Source of the DNA: Rhodoblastus sphagnicola
GTDB lineage: Bacteria; Pseudomonadota; Alphaproteobacteria; Rhizobiales; Beijerinckiaceae
Assembly: GCF_002937075.1 (NCBI RefSeq)
Contig: NZ_NHSJ01000049.1
Coordinates: 1-43,390, forward strand
Direction: 5' to 3'
DNA: 43,390 bases
Under the pieces are notes generated by a model. It did not search any database. It saw only the letters and a list, made by a program, of their open reading frames with translations, and was not told the origin of the DNA. A program made the position numbers and the translations under genes. This document shows positions 8,930-18,036 of the stretch, piece after piece. Position 1 is the stretch's first letter; every line of letters begins with the position of its first letter.

Positions 8930-10753
8930 TCAGCCGGCGTTGGCGCCGAGCCAGAAGTTCAGCTCGGCGGACACGGGCTTGCCGCCCTTGAAATAGCGGG
9001 CCTGCCAGTGGTCCGTCGTGTCCAGCGGCTTGCCGAACACGCTCTTGTTGATGTGCAGCCAGTAGCGCCATGCGTAATGGTCGTAAACGTCGAGCACATG
9101 GCAGGCATAGGCCTGCGCCAGCGCCTTGTGCCCCTGCACCACGACGAAATTCTCGTCATTGTTGTGGGACGCGCGATAACCCAGATTGTGCGAGCCGGTC
9201 ACCACGACGCAATCGTCGTCGAACGGGTCGATCACCACGATCTTGTCGTGGATGATGGCGTGGCCAGCCTTCAACAATTCGGCTTCCCAGGCGCCGAAGG
9301 CGTCGTCCTTGCCGACATGGCCGGCCGGAATGGCGCGATAGTCGATGTCGCCCTTCTCGGTTTCGCTGCCAGGGCTGCCGCCTTCGCCGATCAGCCCCAC
9401 ATCGCCGTCGGGCGCGTCGCTTCCTTTATGGCCCTTGAGCGCAGCGGCGAAATTGGCCGCGCGCTGAGGGCTGGTCAGCGCCCCGCGCACGAACAGGTGC
9501 GGATTGGCGGCCAGGGTCTCGCCGGCGACGTCGAGAATCGACTTGTTGCCAGGGTCGAAGGCGAGGAACAGGATCGCCTGCTTCGCGCCGCGCATCAGGT
9601 CGAACACGAAGCCCATGTCGGCGGGGTCCTCGATTCGCCTGGCCTTGGGATTCCAGCTCTTGACCTTGGTGCTCGGCGCGAAGAAGACGTGGACCTTGGC
9701 GCCGTCGTCAAGCGTGACGGGAGTTTGCACACTGTCCGCATTGGCGGCGCGGACCCATTTGCGGAAGTCCGGGCCTTGCAGATCGCTGTCGTCCTGGGCG
9801 TCGCCGGTGTCCTTCTCCAATTGGTCCCAATAGGCTTGGTAGAGCGCGGCGACTTCGGCGTTATCTATGACGAGCCCATTGTTGGTCTGCGCGGCCAGCG
9901 CGTTCATGGTCCAGTTGGTCGAGCCGGTGAGAACCTGCGCCGGTTTGTCGTCCTGCTTCAGGATCAGGAACTTGTTGTGCGGAATGTGCTGGTCCGGCAG
10001 GATGCGGTCGGCGACGGGGACGCCGGCGGCCTTGAGCGCCGCGCGGTTGTCCGAATCCACATCCTCGACCACCTCGCGGTCCGCGCCCTTGCCGTCCGAG
10101 GAGCGCTCGTTGCCGAGCACCACCGCGCGCGCCTTCGGATCACCCTTGTCCTTGGCCTGTAGCCGGATTTCCAGCCCGTCCGGATCGTTCAGCTCGTAAA
10201 GCGCGGCGCGGATCTCGCCATTCCCGCCATCGGCGCGGTCGAGCAGTTCGGTGAGGCCCTCGAACAACTGGCCGCACAGCATCTTGCGCAGCTTGTCATC
10301 CGGGTTCGCCAGGTGGCGCATCAGGCGGGGAACGCTGGGCGTGCCGAGCGCCCTGGTCACCGCCGGTGTCGCGACGATCCCCCGGTTGAAATAGGCGCGG
10401 AACGAGCCGCGTTTCGGCGAAAGGACGACCGTGTTCGTTTCGAGCGGCGCAACGCCGTCGAGCGGCTTCAGCGCGCCGGGCGCTCCGCTCAAGGGCACGA
10501 TCTTGTAGCGATATTCGACCTCGCGCGCGGCGCCCAGATCCTTCCACCAGAATTTCTGGACCGGCGCCTGTTCGGTCGTCCCGCCAGCGCGCGGCGACTC
10601 GCCGGGGAAAGTCGCCATGGCCGGCAAGGGCGTTTCGGTTCCCGCGTGAACATCGATGCGATGGACGGAGAAACCCAGGCAGCCTTCGATCTCCTTGTCG
10701 AAGCTCCAGGCGATGACGGCAATGTCATTGTTTGAAAAGGCGAGGGCTTTCAT
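8930..10753 (-). CDS. Phospholipase D-like protein with two HKD-type motifs
   Basis: This 607-residue protein has the two-lobe phospholipase D superfamily plan. The C-terminal lobe has a canonical HxKx4D motif, HDKIVVID (H502, K504, D509), followed by GSHN. The N-terminal lobe has HNKFLILKQDD (H259, K261), followed by GSTN, but the position of the usual Asp is Lys, with Asp two residues later. The superfamily covers phospholipases, nucleases and phosphatidyltransferases, so the substrate is open. There is no signal peptide; a cytoplasmic nuclease or lipid enzyme are both possible. ATG at 10753 is preferred because GGGAGG lies about 7 bp upstream; the ATG two codons earlier is too close to it. 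It converges with the hydrolase gene with only 4 bp between stops. Confidence 0.87.
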   Translation of the reverse strand: MKALAFSNNDIAVIAWSFDKEIEGCLGFSVHRIDVHAGTETPLPAMATFPGESPRAGGTTEQAPVQKFWWKDLGAAREVEYRYKIVPLSGAPGALKPLDGVAPLETNTVVLSPKRGSFRAYFNRGIVATPAVTRALGTPSVPRLMRHLANPDDKLRKMLCGQLFEGLTELLDRADGGNGEIRAALYELNDPDGLEIRLQAKDKGDPKARAVVLGNERSSDGKGADREVVEDVDSDNRAALKAAGVPVADRILPDQHIPHNKFLILKQDDKPAQVLTGSTNWTMNALAAQTNNGLVIDNAEVAALYQAYWDQLEKDTGDAQDDSDLQGPDFRKWVRAANADSVQTPVTLDDGAKVHVFFAPSTKVKSWNPKARRIEDPADMGFVFDLMRGAKQAILFLAFDPGNKSILDVAGETLAANPHLFVRGALTSPQRAANFAAALKGHKGSDAPDGDVGLIGEGGSPGSETEKGDIDYRAIPAGHVGKDDAFGAWEAELLKAGHAIIHDKIVVIDPFDDDCVVVTGSHNLGYRASHNNDENFVVVQGHKALAQAYACHVLDVYDHYAWRYWLHINKSVFGKPLDTTDHWQARYFKGGKPVSAELNFWLGANAG

Positions 10754-10826
10754 GAACATGCCTCCCGGACCAAAAAAACCGGTTCAGAATAGCGCCAAGC
10801 CGTAACATTTCAAAGACGCCCGGCGC

Positions 10827-11936
10827 TCACCGCGCGAACGGCCAGGAAAATCCTTCGCCCTGCTGGCCGCGATGGCGCAGGAAATGGTCGGCGAGCACGC
10901 AGGCCATCATGGCTTCGGCGATCGGCGCGGCGCGCACGCCGACGCAAGGGTCGTGCCGGCCTTTGGTGCGCAACTCGACCTCCGCGCCGTGGCGATCCAC
11001 CGAAAGCCGGGGCGTCAGGATCGAGGAGGTCGGCTTGACCGCGAAGCGCGCCACAATGGGCTGGCCCGTGGAGATGCCGCCGAGAATGCCGCCGGCGTGG
11101 TTGGCGAGAAAGTGCGGCCCCTGGTTCCCCGCGCGCATTTCGTCGGCGTTGTCCTCGCCGGTGAGTTCGGCCACGCCGAAACCGTCGCCGATTTCCACCC
11201 CCTTGACCGCGTTGATCGACATCAGCGCCGCCGCGAGATCGGCGTCGAGCTTGCCATAGACCGGCGCGCCCCAGCCGGCGGGGACGCCCTCCGCGACCAC
11301 TTCCAGCACCGCGCCGACGGACGAGCCCTTCTTGCGGATGTCGTCGAGATACTCGGCCCAGAGCGCGGCGGCCTGGGCGTCCGGGCAGAACAGGCTGTTG
11401 CGCGAAACCTCGTCCCAATCCCAGCGCGAACGGTCGATTTTATGCGGCCCCACCTGAATCATGGCTGCGCGAAGCATCACGCCGGGAATCACTTTGCGCG
11501 CGACGGCGCCGGCGGCCACGCGCGCCGCCGTCTCGCGGGCGGAGGACCGCCCGCCGCCGCGATAGTCGCGGATGCCGTATTTGACGTCATAGACGTAATC
11601 GGCATGGCCCGGACGGTAGGAGTCCTTGATCTCGCCGTAGTCCTTGGAGCGCTGGTCGGTGTTCTCGATCAGCAGCGCGATCGGCGTACCCGTGGTGAGC
11701 TGCGCGCCGGTCTCGTCGGTCATTACGCCGGAGAGAATTTTGACCGCGTCCGGCTCCTGTCTTTGCGTGGTGAAGCGCGACTGGCCGGGCCGGCGCAGGT
11801 CCAGGAATTGCTGGATTTCCGCCGCCTCCAGCGGCAGCCTCGACGGGCAGCCGTCCACCACGCAGCCGAGCGCGGGGCCGTGGCTCTCGCCAAAAGTGGT
11901 GACGCGGAACAAATGGCCGAAAGAGTTGTGCGACAT
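10827..11936 (-). CDS. aroC: Chorismate synthase
   Basis: This enzyme converts 5-enolpyruvylshikimate-3-phosphate to chorismate, the last shikimate-pathway step, using reduced FMN. The 369 residues fit the family. Signature segments include the N-terminal [15 protein letters not shown] (about 5-19), a middle [15 protein letters not shown] and the C-terminal [19 protein letters not shown]. The ATG at 11936 (MSHNSFGH) is chosen because family members start there; an upstream in-frame TTG at 11969 adds only low-similarity residues. It is divergent from the DUF1499-like gene across a 108-bp gap. No other aromatic-pathway gene is adjacent. Confidence 0.97.
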   Translation of the reverse strand: MSHNSFGHLFRVTTFGESHGPALGCVVDGCPSRLPLEAAEIQQFLDLRRPGQSRFTTQRQEPDAVKILSGVMTDETGAQLTTGTPIALLIENTDQRSKDYGEIKDSYRPGHADYVYDVKYGIRDYRGGGRSSARETAARVAAGAVARKVIPGVMLRAAMIQVGPHKIDRSRWDWDEVSRNSLFCPDAQAAALWAEYLDDIRKKGSSVGAVLEVVAEGVPAGWGAPVYGKLDADLAAALMSINAVKGVEIGDGFGVAELTGEDNADEMRAGNQGPHFLANHAGGILGGISTGQPIVARFAVKPTSSILTPRLSVDRHGAEVELRTKGRHDPCVGVRAAPIAEAMMACVLADHFLRHRGQQGEGFSWPFAR

Positions 11937-12044
11937 GGGCGGTGGGGCCTGCGAGTGGTTCGTCAACAAGCCCCTAAATCATGGATTGCGGGGAACGCCA
12001 AGCCTTGTTACCCCAGGCCTGTCATCCAACAGCGGGACGAGGGC

Positions 12045-12884
12045 ATGGCGGGAAGCGCATTGCGACGGCTCAACTACGACCAGCCGATGACGCCGCTGGC
12101 GATCTGGGCGAACACGCTGGCCAAGACCTCCATCGTCGTGGCGCTGCTGGCCTTGGCCGCCAGCCATGCGCGCGGCGGCGTCGCCGGTTTTGTCGCCGTG
12201 CTCACGCTCAGCCCGACCCGCGCGCCGTCTCCGGGCCTCGGCCTGTTCCTGTTCGTCACCGCCCTGGTTATCGCGGCGGCGGCGGCGCTGCTCGCCCTGG
12301 CCGCGCTTGTCGCCATCTGGCGCGACGGCCGGCGCGGCGCCAGACACGTCATCGCCGTCTTCCTGCTGTTGACCCTGTTCATCCCCTATCCCGCCTGGCT
12401 GATCCATTCGGCGGGCGCCCCGCCCTTCCTGGCGGATATTTCCACCGATTACGAAGACCCGCCGGCGTTTTCGGCTGACGCGGCGGTGGCGGGCGCGCGC
12501 GGCTGGGTTCCCAAACCGCTCGACGCCGGGCGCGCGCAGGAGCAAGTGGACGCCTATCCGGACGCAAAACCGATCCTGCTCGATCTCGAAACCGACGAGG
12601 CCTTCAACGCCGCGCGCGACGCGGCCACGCACATGGGCTGGACCGTCCTCGACGAAATCCGTCCGGGCGGCGCGGCGCGACCCGAGGGGCGAATCGAGGC
12701 GCTCACTTATTCCCTGGCCCTGCACATCCCCATCGCCGTTTCCATCCGAATCAAACCGGCCGCGGACCAGACCCGCGTCGACATGCGCGTGGTCATGCGC
12801 TACGCGCCCAACGATCTTGGCGCGGGCGCGAGCTTGATCGGCAAGCTGACGGAGGCGTTGGAGGACAAGGACAGCGAGGATTAG
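12045..12884 (+). CDS. DUF1499-like membrane protein
   Basis: The 279-residue product has three hydrophobic segments (about 25-45, 64-88 and 96-118), then a soluble domain. That domain resembles DUF1499: it has FNAARDAATHMGWTVLDE, a segment reading TYSLALHIPIAVSIRI, then TRVDMRVVMRYAPNDLGAGASLIGK towards the end. The cellular role of DUF1499 proteins is unknown to me. The ATG at 12045 follows GACGAGGG, a suitable ribosome binding site. A much longer frame opening at 10872 runs antisense through aroC and is not taken as real. The stop TAG lies about 13 bp before a palindromic repeat. Confidence 0.85.
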   Translation: MAGSALRRLNYDQPMTPLAIWANTLAKTSIVVALLALAASHARGGVAGFVAVLTLSPTRAPSPGLGLFLFVTALVIAAAAALLALAALVAIWRDGRRGARHVIAVFLLLTLFIPYPAWLIHSAGAPPFLADISTDYEDPPAFSADAAVAGARGWVPKPLDAGRAQEQVDAYPDAKPILLDLETDEAFNAARDAATHMGWTVLDEIRPGGAARPEGRIEALTYSLALHIPIAVSIRIKPAADQTRVDMRVVMRYAPNDLGAGASLIGKLTEALEDKDSED

Positions 12885-12897
12885 TGTTCGGCTTTAC

Positions 12898-12941
12898 GCG
12901 TTTTTTTAACGCGAACCGGACTCCCCTTCGCTCTAAAACGC
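12898..12941. repeat. Palindromic intergenic repeat, family 1, copy 2
   Basis: The sequence GCGTTTTTTTAACGCGAACC followed by a GGACTCCCCTTCGCTC core aligns with the repeats at 5020-5071 and 20854-20899, and its ends (GCGTTTT and AAAACGC) are complementary. It lies between the convergent DUF1499-like and cobC genes and overlaps the 3' end of cobC, supplying its last codons and stop. Confidence 0.7.
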
Positions 12942-13937
12942 CAGCGCCCCCCGCAACCGGTCGAACTGCTCATCGCCGTGCGGGATGCCGAATCGCAGCC
13001 AATCCGGCTTTTCCGCGAAGGGCCGGACCAGCACGCCGGCGCGACACAGGCTTTCAAAGATGTCCGGCGCCTTGTCGTGGCGGACGAGGCGAAACAGCGG
13101 CGTTCCCCCCACGGGCGCACAACCCGCTTCGCGCAAAACCGCGTCCAGCGTCTCGCCCTCGCGCGCCAGACGCGCGGCGCTTTGTCTCACCCAGTCCACA
13201 TCGCCATAGGCCTGAAGCCCGATCTCCACCGCCGCGCCGCTCACCGCCCAGGGGCCGAGCGTCTGCCGCAACCGCCGGGCAAAAGGCTCGGGCGCGAGCG
13301 TAAAACCGAGCCGCAGCCCCGCCAGCCCGAACACCTTGCCGAAGGAGCGCAGCACGATCACGCCCGGCAGCGGCAGCATCGAGGCGAGGCTGGCGCCGGG
13401 CAGGAAATCGACGAAAGCCTCGTCCACGATCAGCCATTTGCCCTGCGTGGACAGGCGTTGCGCCAGATCGCGCAGCGCATCCCCGCCCAGCAGCCGCCCG
13501 TCGGGATTGTTGGGATTGACGATCACCGCGACCTCCGCCGCGAGCAAATCGTCCAACGTGTCCGCGATGAAAACCTCGGCGCCGTTCAAGGCCCAACAGC
13601 GGGCGTGTTCGGCATAGGCGAAGCCGAACACGCCGACTTTTTGGGCCGGAATGAGCCGGGGCAGCGTCTGCAGCAGGGCCTGCGTGCCCGGCGCCGCGAC
13701 GCAGGCGGCGCGCTCGCCCAGGCCAAAGCAGCGCGCGGCCGCCGCCTCCAGCGCCGCGATTCCCTCCCGCTCCGGCAGGCGGGCGTAAGCGTCCCGGCTC
13801 GGCGCGGCGAAGGGGTAAGCAACGCAATTGATCCCCGTCGAAAGATCAAGCCAGGGCTTGGGCGCGTCGGGGTATTTTTTTGTTGCGGCGGAAAGGCTCC
13901 CGCCATGATAATGAGGCGCGTCACAGGGATTCGCCAT
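12933..13937 (-). CDS. cobC: Threonine-phosphate decarboxylase-like aminotransferase (CobC type)
   Basis: This PLP enzyme of cobalamin synthesis is named by the Pseudomonas denitrificans convention (CobD in Salmonella). It supplies the aminopropanol arm by decarboxylating threonine phosphate. The 334 residues are normal for the family. Family marks: N-terminal YHGGSLSAA, LDLSTGIN, NPNNPDGR (PLP pocket Asn), VDEAFVDF (Asp on the pyridine nitrogen), the Lys in LRSFGKVFGLAGLRLGF that forms the Schiff base, and a C-terminal RFGIPHG. The ATG at 13937 is the start chosen; the frame extends six codons upstream to a GTG at 13955 within cbiB. The start overlaps the divergent cbiB start by 2 bp, so each promoter must lie within the other gene. 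Confidence 0.92.
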   Translation of the reverse strand: MANPCDAPHYHGGSLSAATKKYPDAPKPWLDLSTGINCVAYPFAAPSRDAYARLPEREGIAALEAAAARCFGLGERAACVAAPGTQALLQTLPRLIPAQKVGVFGFAYAEHARCWALNGAEVFIADTLDDLLAAEVAVIVNPNNPDGRLLGGDALRDLAQRLSTQGKWLIVDEAFVDFLPGASLASMLPLPGVIVLRSFGKVFGLAGLRLGFTLAPEPFARRLRQTLGPWAVSGAAVEIGLQAYGDVDWVRQSAARLAREGETLDAVLREAGCAPVGGTPLFRLVRHDKAPDIFESLCRAGVLVRPFAEKPDWLRFGIPHGDEQFDRLRGALAF

Positions 13938-14910
13938 GATAATATCCGCCTTCACTCTCGCCCTCGCCCTCGCGGCTTTGTTGATCGAAGCCTTCTTCTC
14001 CTATCCGCCAAAGGTGTACGCCGCAATCGGCCATCCGGTTGGCTGGATCGGCGCGTTGATCACGCGTCTCGACGGCTGGCTGAATGCAAGCCGCCTTTCC
14101 GCCGAGACCCGCAAGACCGGCGGGATCGCCGCCATCGCGATCATTGTAGTGGTCGCGGGCGGCGCCTCCTACCTGTTCGCCGACTGGGCCGGCCACGGAA
14201 TCATCGGGTTCCTGCTGCTGGCGGCCATTATCTCCAGCCTGATCGCGCAGCGCAGCCTGTTCGACCACGTGGACGACGTCGCCCGCGCGTTGCAGCTTGA
14301 AGGTCTGCCGGTCGCGCGCGAAAAGGTCGCCAAGATCGTCGGCCGCGATGTCTCCGACCTGGACGAGGCGGGCGTCGCCCGCGCCGCGGTCGAGAGCCTC
14401 GCCGAGAATTTCTCCGACGGCGTGGTGGCTCCGGTGTTCTGGACCGTGCTGTTCGGGCTCGTCGGCGGCGCGACCTACAAGGCCGTCAACACCGCCGATT
14501 CGATGATCGGCCACAAGAACGAGAAATATGCCGTGTTCGGCCGCGCGACCGCGCTGCTCGACGACATCCTCAACATACCGGCTTCGCGGCTTTCGGCCGT
14601 GTGGCTCGCCATCGCCGCCGCGATCACCCCCGGCGCCAACTGGAAAGCGGCCAAGGACGCGGTTCTGCGCGACGCCCGTCGCCATCGCTCGCCCAACGCT
14701 GGCTGGCCGGAAGCGGCGATCGCCGGCGCGCTCGGCTATAAGCTGGCCGGACCGCGCGTCTATGAAGGCGCGTTGGTCGAGGACGCCTATATGGGCACGG
14801 GCCGCGCCGAACTGAACTTCGCCGACGTCAAGCGCGCGCTGACGCTCTATCGCAAGGCCTGCATCGTTCAGGCGGCGGTGATCGCCGTGGTGCTGATCCT
14901 GGTGTGGTAA
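13936..14910 (+). CDS. cbiB: Adenosylcobinamide-phosphate synthase (CbiB/CobD)
   Basis: This integral membrane enzyme attaches aminopropanol (phosphate) to adenosylcobyric acid. It is 324 residues long with about four to five hydrophobic segments. Family segments are PPKVYAAIGHPVGWIGALI near the N-terminus (about 16-35), RAAVESLAENFSDGVVAPVFW (about 152-173), KAVNTADSMIGHKN, and an AP-rich C-terminal part with EAAIAGALG. The ATG at 13936 is preceded by ACAGGGAT. Its product acts right after CobC and CobQ, so the three genes form a functional group even though strands differ. A canonical terminator follows at 14941. Confidence 0.95.
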   Translation: MIISAFTLALALAALLIEAFFSYPPKVYAAIGHPVGWIGALITRLDGWLNASRLSAETRKTGGIAAIAIIVVVAGGASYLFADWAGHGIIGFLLLAAIISSLIAQRSLFDHVDDVARALQLEGLPVAREKVAKIVGRDVSDLDEAGVARAAVESLAENFSDGVVAPVFWTVLFGLVGGATYKAVNTADSMIGHKNEKYAVFGRATALLDDILNIPASRLSAVWLAIAAAITPGANWKAAKDAVLRDARRHRSPNAGWPEAAIAGALGYKLAGPRVYEGALVEDAYMGTGRAELNFADVKRALTLYRKACIVQAAVIAVVLILVW

Positions 14911-14917
14911 AACCAGA

Positions 14918-15136
14918 TCAGTCCTCGTCCTCGTACATGAGCCGGCCCAGCAGGGCCGGCTTCATTTTTTTGAGTTTGCACTCGATGTCGCGATCGTAAT
15001 TGCGATCATTGGGATCGAGGTTTGCTCGCGTTTTCCGACCATATTGCCGAAGGAAACGTCCGATTGCGGCCGCTTGCAGCGCGCGTTTTTGATCACGATT
15101 GAGATGGCGGCTTTTCGGTTTGGTGCGGTCGGACAA
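14918..15136 (-). CDS. Small basic protein of unknown function (72 residues)
   Basis: I do not recognise the family. The protein is basic in its first half (TKPKSRHLNRDQKRALQ, then IGRFLRQYGRKTR) and ends acidic (MYEDED). This looks like a folded or nucleic-acid-associated small protein rather than noise. The start is TTG at 15136, supported by GGAGGG eight bases upstream. It converges on cbiB with 7 bp between stops, and the cbiB terminator on the other strand lies inside its last codons. It may be conserved in relatives, which would settle whether it is real. Confidence 0.6.
   Translation of the reverse strand: MSDRTKPKSRHLNRDQKRALQAAAIGRFLRQYGRKTRANLDPNDRNYDRDIECKLKKMKPALLGRLMYEDED
14941..14972 (+). 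terminator. Rho-independent terminator of cbiB
   Basis: A perfect 8-bp GC stem (GCCGGCCC at 14941-14948, GGGCCGGC at 14953-14960) with an AGCA loop is followed by TTCATTTTTTTG, a good T tract. It lies 30 bp after the cbiB stop and inside the coding sequence of the opposing small gene. Confidence 0.9.
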
Positions 15137-15210
15137 GAGCTAGCCCTCCAAGAAGAGCCAAAACTAGCTCCTTCCGCCTTTTGAAGCCAGACTTCGCCCG
15201 CCAGCTACGA

Positions 15211-16656
15211 TTACCTCGCCAGACCCAACAGCGCGTCGAGATCGACATGGGCGCCGAGGTGATCAGCCAGTTCGTCCAGAATGCGCTCGATTTCGCCCTC
15301 GTAATTCAGCCCGGCGCTTTCCGCCCCGATCCAGCCCAAAAATTCGGCGCGAAAGGCGTCCGCCGCGAACAGGCCGTGGACATAGGCCGCGCGCACGGTC
15401 CCCGTCGCGTTGCGCGCCCCCTCGGCGCGGCCATCTGCGAAACGCAGCAAGGGCCTGGCGCAATCGGCGCCTTTGGTGACGCCGACATGCATTTCATAGC
15501 CGGAAAAAGCCGCGCCATCCGTCGAGACGCCGGCGCAAGCAGCCAGGGTCTTGTCGCCGGAGAGCTCGGTCTCCACCGCCAGCAGGCCAAGGCCCGGCGC
15601 GGCGCCCACCGGCCCCTCCATGCCCAGCGGATCCGCGATTTTCTCGCCAAGCATCTGATAACCGCCGCAAATCCCAAAAACCTTCCCCCCGCGCCGCGCA
15701 TGGGCGGCAAGATCGATGTCCCAGCCCTGGGCGCGAAAGAAGGCGAGGTCGCCGATGGTGGTCTTGCTGCCCGGCAGGATCACGAGATCGCAGACCGGCA
15801 GCGGTTGGCCCGGCGCTACCATGACAAGTTCGACATCGGCTTCCGCTTTCAGCGGGTCGAGATCGTCGAAATTGGCGATATGCGGCAGCAGCGGGACCAC
15901 GATTCTCTTGCCGACCCCGTGCCGCGCCCCGCGCAGGGAAAAGGCGTCCTCAGCGGGGAGCTGCGCCGCGCGATGGAAAAAGGGAATGAGGCCCAGCGGC
16001 GCCCATCCGGTTCGATCCGCGATGATCGCCATGCCAGCGTCAAATAGTCGCGGGTCGCCACGGAACTTGTTGACGAGGAAACCCTGGATCAGCGCGGCGT
16101 CCTCGGGGTCGAGCACGGCCTTGGTCCCGACGATCTGCGCGATGACCCCGCCCCGATCAATGTCGCCGATCAGGACGACCGGCACGTCATGGGCGCGGGC
16201 AAATCCCATATTGGCGATGTCGTTGGCGCGCAGATTGACCTCGGCCGGGGACCCCGCGCCCTCGACCAGCAGGAGATCGCGACCTTCGCCCAAAATTTTG
16301 AACGAATCCGCGACGAAACCGGCCAGTTGCGCCTTGCGGCTCTGATAGTCGGCCGCTTTCGCCTGTCCGAAAATCCGGCCGCGCACCACGATCTGCGCGC
16401 CGACCTCGCTTTGGGGCTTCAGCAGCACGGGGTTCATGTGGACGCTCGGCGCCAGCCCGCAGGCGCGCGCCTGCAAAGCCTGCGCGCGGCCGATCTCGCC
16501 GCCGTCGGCGGTCACGGCGGCGTTGTTCGACATATTCTGCGGCTTGAACGGAGCGACGCGCAGGCCCCGGCGCGCGAAGGCGCGGCAAAAGCCCGCCACC
16601 AGCAGCGACTTGCCGACATCGGAGCCCGTGCCCTGGAACATCAGCGCGCGGGTCAC
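15211..16656 (-). CDS. cobQ: Cobyric acid synthase
   Basis: This glutamine-dependent enzyme amidates four side chains of adenosylcobyrinic acid diamide to give adenosylcobyric acid. At 481 residues it matches the family. The N-terminal ATP-binding domain has [12 protein letters not shown] (about 6-17) and FKPQNMSNN. The C-terminal class I amidotransferase-like domain has its nucleophile in [12 protein letters not shown] and the histidine segment AYVHGLF. GTG at 16656 is chosen because the family signature begins a few residues later and GAGG lies upstream; an upstream extension would read through a hairpin repeat. RibBX is 64 bp upstream on the same strand, so cotranscription is possible but the hairpin between them may interfere. 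Confidence 0.95.
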   Translation of the reverse strand: MTRALMFQGTGSDVGKSLLVAGFCRAFARRGLRVAPFKPQNMSNNAAVTADGGEIGRAQALQARACGLAPSVHMNPVLLKPQSEVGAQIVVRGRIFGQAKAADYQSRKAQLAGFVADSFKILGEGRDLLLVEGAGSPAEVNLRANDIANMGFARAHDVPVVLIGDIDRGGVIAQIVGTKAVLDPEDAALIQGFLVNKFRGDPRLFDAGMAIIADRTGWAPLGLIPFFHRAAQLPAEDAFSLRGARHGVGKRIVVPLLPHIANFDDLDPLKAEADVELVMVAPGQPLPVCDLVILPGSKTTIGDLAFFRAQGWDIDLAAHARRGGKVFGICGGYQMLGEKIADPLGMEGPVGAAPGLGLLAVETELSGDKTLAACAGVSTDGAAFSGYEMHVGVTKGADCARPLLRFADGRAEGARNATGTVRAAYVHGLFAADAFRAEFLGWIGAESAGLNYEGEIERILDELADHLGAHVDLDALLGLAR

Positions 16657-16671
16657 GGAAGCCTCGACCTG

Positions 16672-16697
16672 CCCTCTCCCCACGCGCGGGGAGAGGG
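16672..16697. repeat. Inverted repeat between ribBX and cobQ
   Basis: A perfect 10-bp stem, CCCTCTCCCC (16672-16681) and GGGGAGAGGG (16688-16697), has a 6-base loop. There is no T tract on the minus strand, so it is more likely a dispersed palindromic element of the kind common in alphaproteobacteria than a simple terminator. It could still reduce read-through into cobQ. Confidence 0.75.
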
Positions 16698-16720
16698 ACA
16701 GCCAGCGATCGGCATATGCG

Positions 16721-18016
16721 TCATTCCTCGAAAGCCGTGATTTCGATGCCGAAACCGGACAGGCCGACATAGGTGCGCGGCGTCTTGGTGCGCAGGCGGA
16801 TCGAGACCACGCCGAGATCGCGCAGAATTTGCGCGCCGAGGCCGATGTCGAGCCAGTTCTTCGCCCGCGCGGTTTCGGCGCCGGTCTCCTCGCCCTGTCC
16901 CACCAGATTGGCCGGCACGCCCGCCGCGCCGTCGCGCAGATAGATCAGCACGCCGCGTCCCTGCTTCTGAAAGGTTTCCAGCGCGGCGTCGATCTGCGCG
17001 CCGCCGCCGAAAACATCCTTCAGAATATCGGCGCGATGCAGACGAGCGGGAACGTCGCGGCCGTCGCCGATGTCGCCGGCGACCAAGGCGATATGCTGGA
17101 CCTGATCGAACGGGGTGACGAAGGCGTAGCCTTTGAACGTCCCGAATTTGGTCGCGACCGGAAATTCGGCGACGCGCTGCGCCAGATGCTCGCGCGACTG
17201 GCGGTAGGCGATCAGCTCCGCCACCGAAATCTGCTTGAGTCCGTGTTTCTTCGCGAATTCGGCGATCTGCGGCCCGACCATCACCGTGCCGTCGTCATTG
17301 GCCAGTTCGCAGATCACGCCGACCGGCGGCACGCCCGCGAGTTTGCACAGATCGACGGCGGCCTCGGTATGGCCGGAGCGCATGAGAACCCCGCCCTCGC
17401 GCGCCAGCAGCGGAAACACATGGCCCGGCCGGACGAAATCGCTCGCGCCGAAATTGTTGTTGGCCAGCCCCCGTACGGTGTTGGCGCGCTGCTCGGCCGA
17501 TATCCCCGTGGTCAGCCCGTGCTTCACATCCACCGAGACGGTGAAGGCGGTGCCGAGCGGCGCATCGTTTTCGGCGACCATGGGGGCGAGATGCAAGCGG
17601 CGCGCTTCCTCGGCCGCCAGCGGCGCGCAGACGATGCCGCAGCAATTGCGAATGATGAAGGCCATTTTTTCGGGCGAGCACAGGCTCGCCGCCATCACCA
17701 GATCGCCCTCGTTCTCGCGGTCGTCGTCGTCGGTGACAACAACGATTTCGCCCCGCTTGATCGCTTCGATCGCCTCATTCACCGAATGAGTCATGCCAAC
17801 ATCCATCCTCTTGTTGTCTGCCGGAAATTCGTGCAGAAAGTCGTTCGGCGTAACCGCGCCGCCGGTTTCGCGCGCTATGGCTTGCGCCGTATCGCGCGAC
17901 ATCCACACGCTCTCCTGATTGCACAACTGGCTCACAGCGCCAGGCGTCAGGCCGAGCCGCCGGGAGAATTCGATTCGGCTCACGCCGGATTTGCGCAACC
18001 AATTCGCCAGCTTCAT
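16721..18016 (-). CDS. ribBX: 3,4-dihydroxy-2-butanone-4-phosphate synthase with N-terminal HTH and degenerate GTP cyclohydrolase II domain (RibBX type)
   Basis: The RibB part makes the four-carbon precursor of riboflavin from ribulose 5-phosphate. Domains: residues 1-65 form a Cro/YdaS-like helix-turn-helix ([29 protein letters not shown]); 71-275 are RibB, with [23 protein letters not shown] and GHTEAAVDL; 280-431 resemble GTP cyclohydrolase II. In the last domain the three zinc cysteines are absent: the usual ECLTGDVFGS...CDCG region reads [19 protein letters not shown]. That matches the known RibBX architecture, in which this domain is not a working cyclohydrolase. The ATG at 18016 fits the HTH start. 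Internal ATGs at 17806 and 17794 could give a RibBX protein without the HTH; AAGAGG sits just before 17806. The gene is divergent from the exported protein at 18037. Confidence 0.88.
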   Translation of the reverse strand: MKLANWLRKSGVSRIEFSRRLGLTPGAVSQLCNQESVWMSRDTAQAIARETGGAVTPNDFLHEFPADNKRMDVGMTHSVNEAIEAIKRGEIVVVTDDDDRENEGDLVMAASLCSPEKMAFIIRNCCGIVCAPLAAEEARRLHLAPMVAENDAPLGTAFTVSVDVKHGLTTGISAEQRANTVRGLANNNFGASDFVRPGHVFPLLAREGGVLMRSGHTEAAVDLCKLAGVPPVGVICELANDDGTVMVGPQIAEFAKKHGLKQISVAELIAYRQSREHLAQRVAEFPVATKFGTFKGYAFVTPFDQVQHIALVAGDIGDGRDVPARLHRADILKDVFGGGAQIDAALETFQKQGRGVLIYLRDGAAGVPANLVGQGEETGAETARAKNWLDIGLGAQILRDLGVVSIRLRTKTPRTYVGLSGFGIEITAFEE

Positions 18017-18036
18017 GGCGTCAGAGGCTAGAGCTT

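Noticed and set aside
10872-12884. A 670-codon plus-strand frame running through aroC
   Set aside because: Its first two thirds are antisense to chorismate synthase. Only the part from ATG 12045 with a ribosome site looks like a real protein.
16672-16697. Hairpin as a Rho-independent terminator of ribBX
   Set aside because: The stem is perfect but there is no T tract on the minus strand. Called a repeat instead.
18017-18036. FMN riboswitch ahead of ribBX
   Set aside because: Only 20 bp separate the divergent starts, and I see no RFN-type conserved stems.
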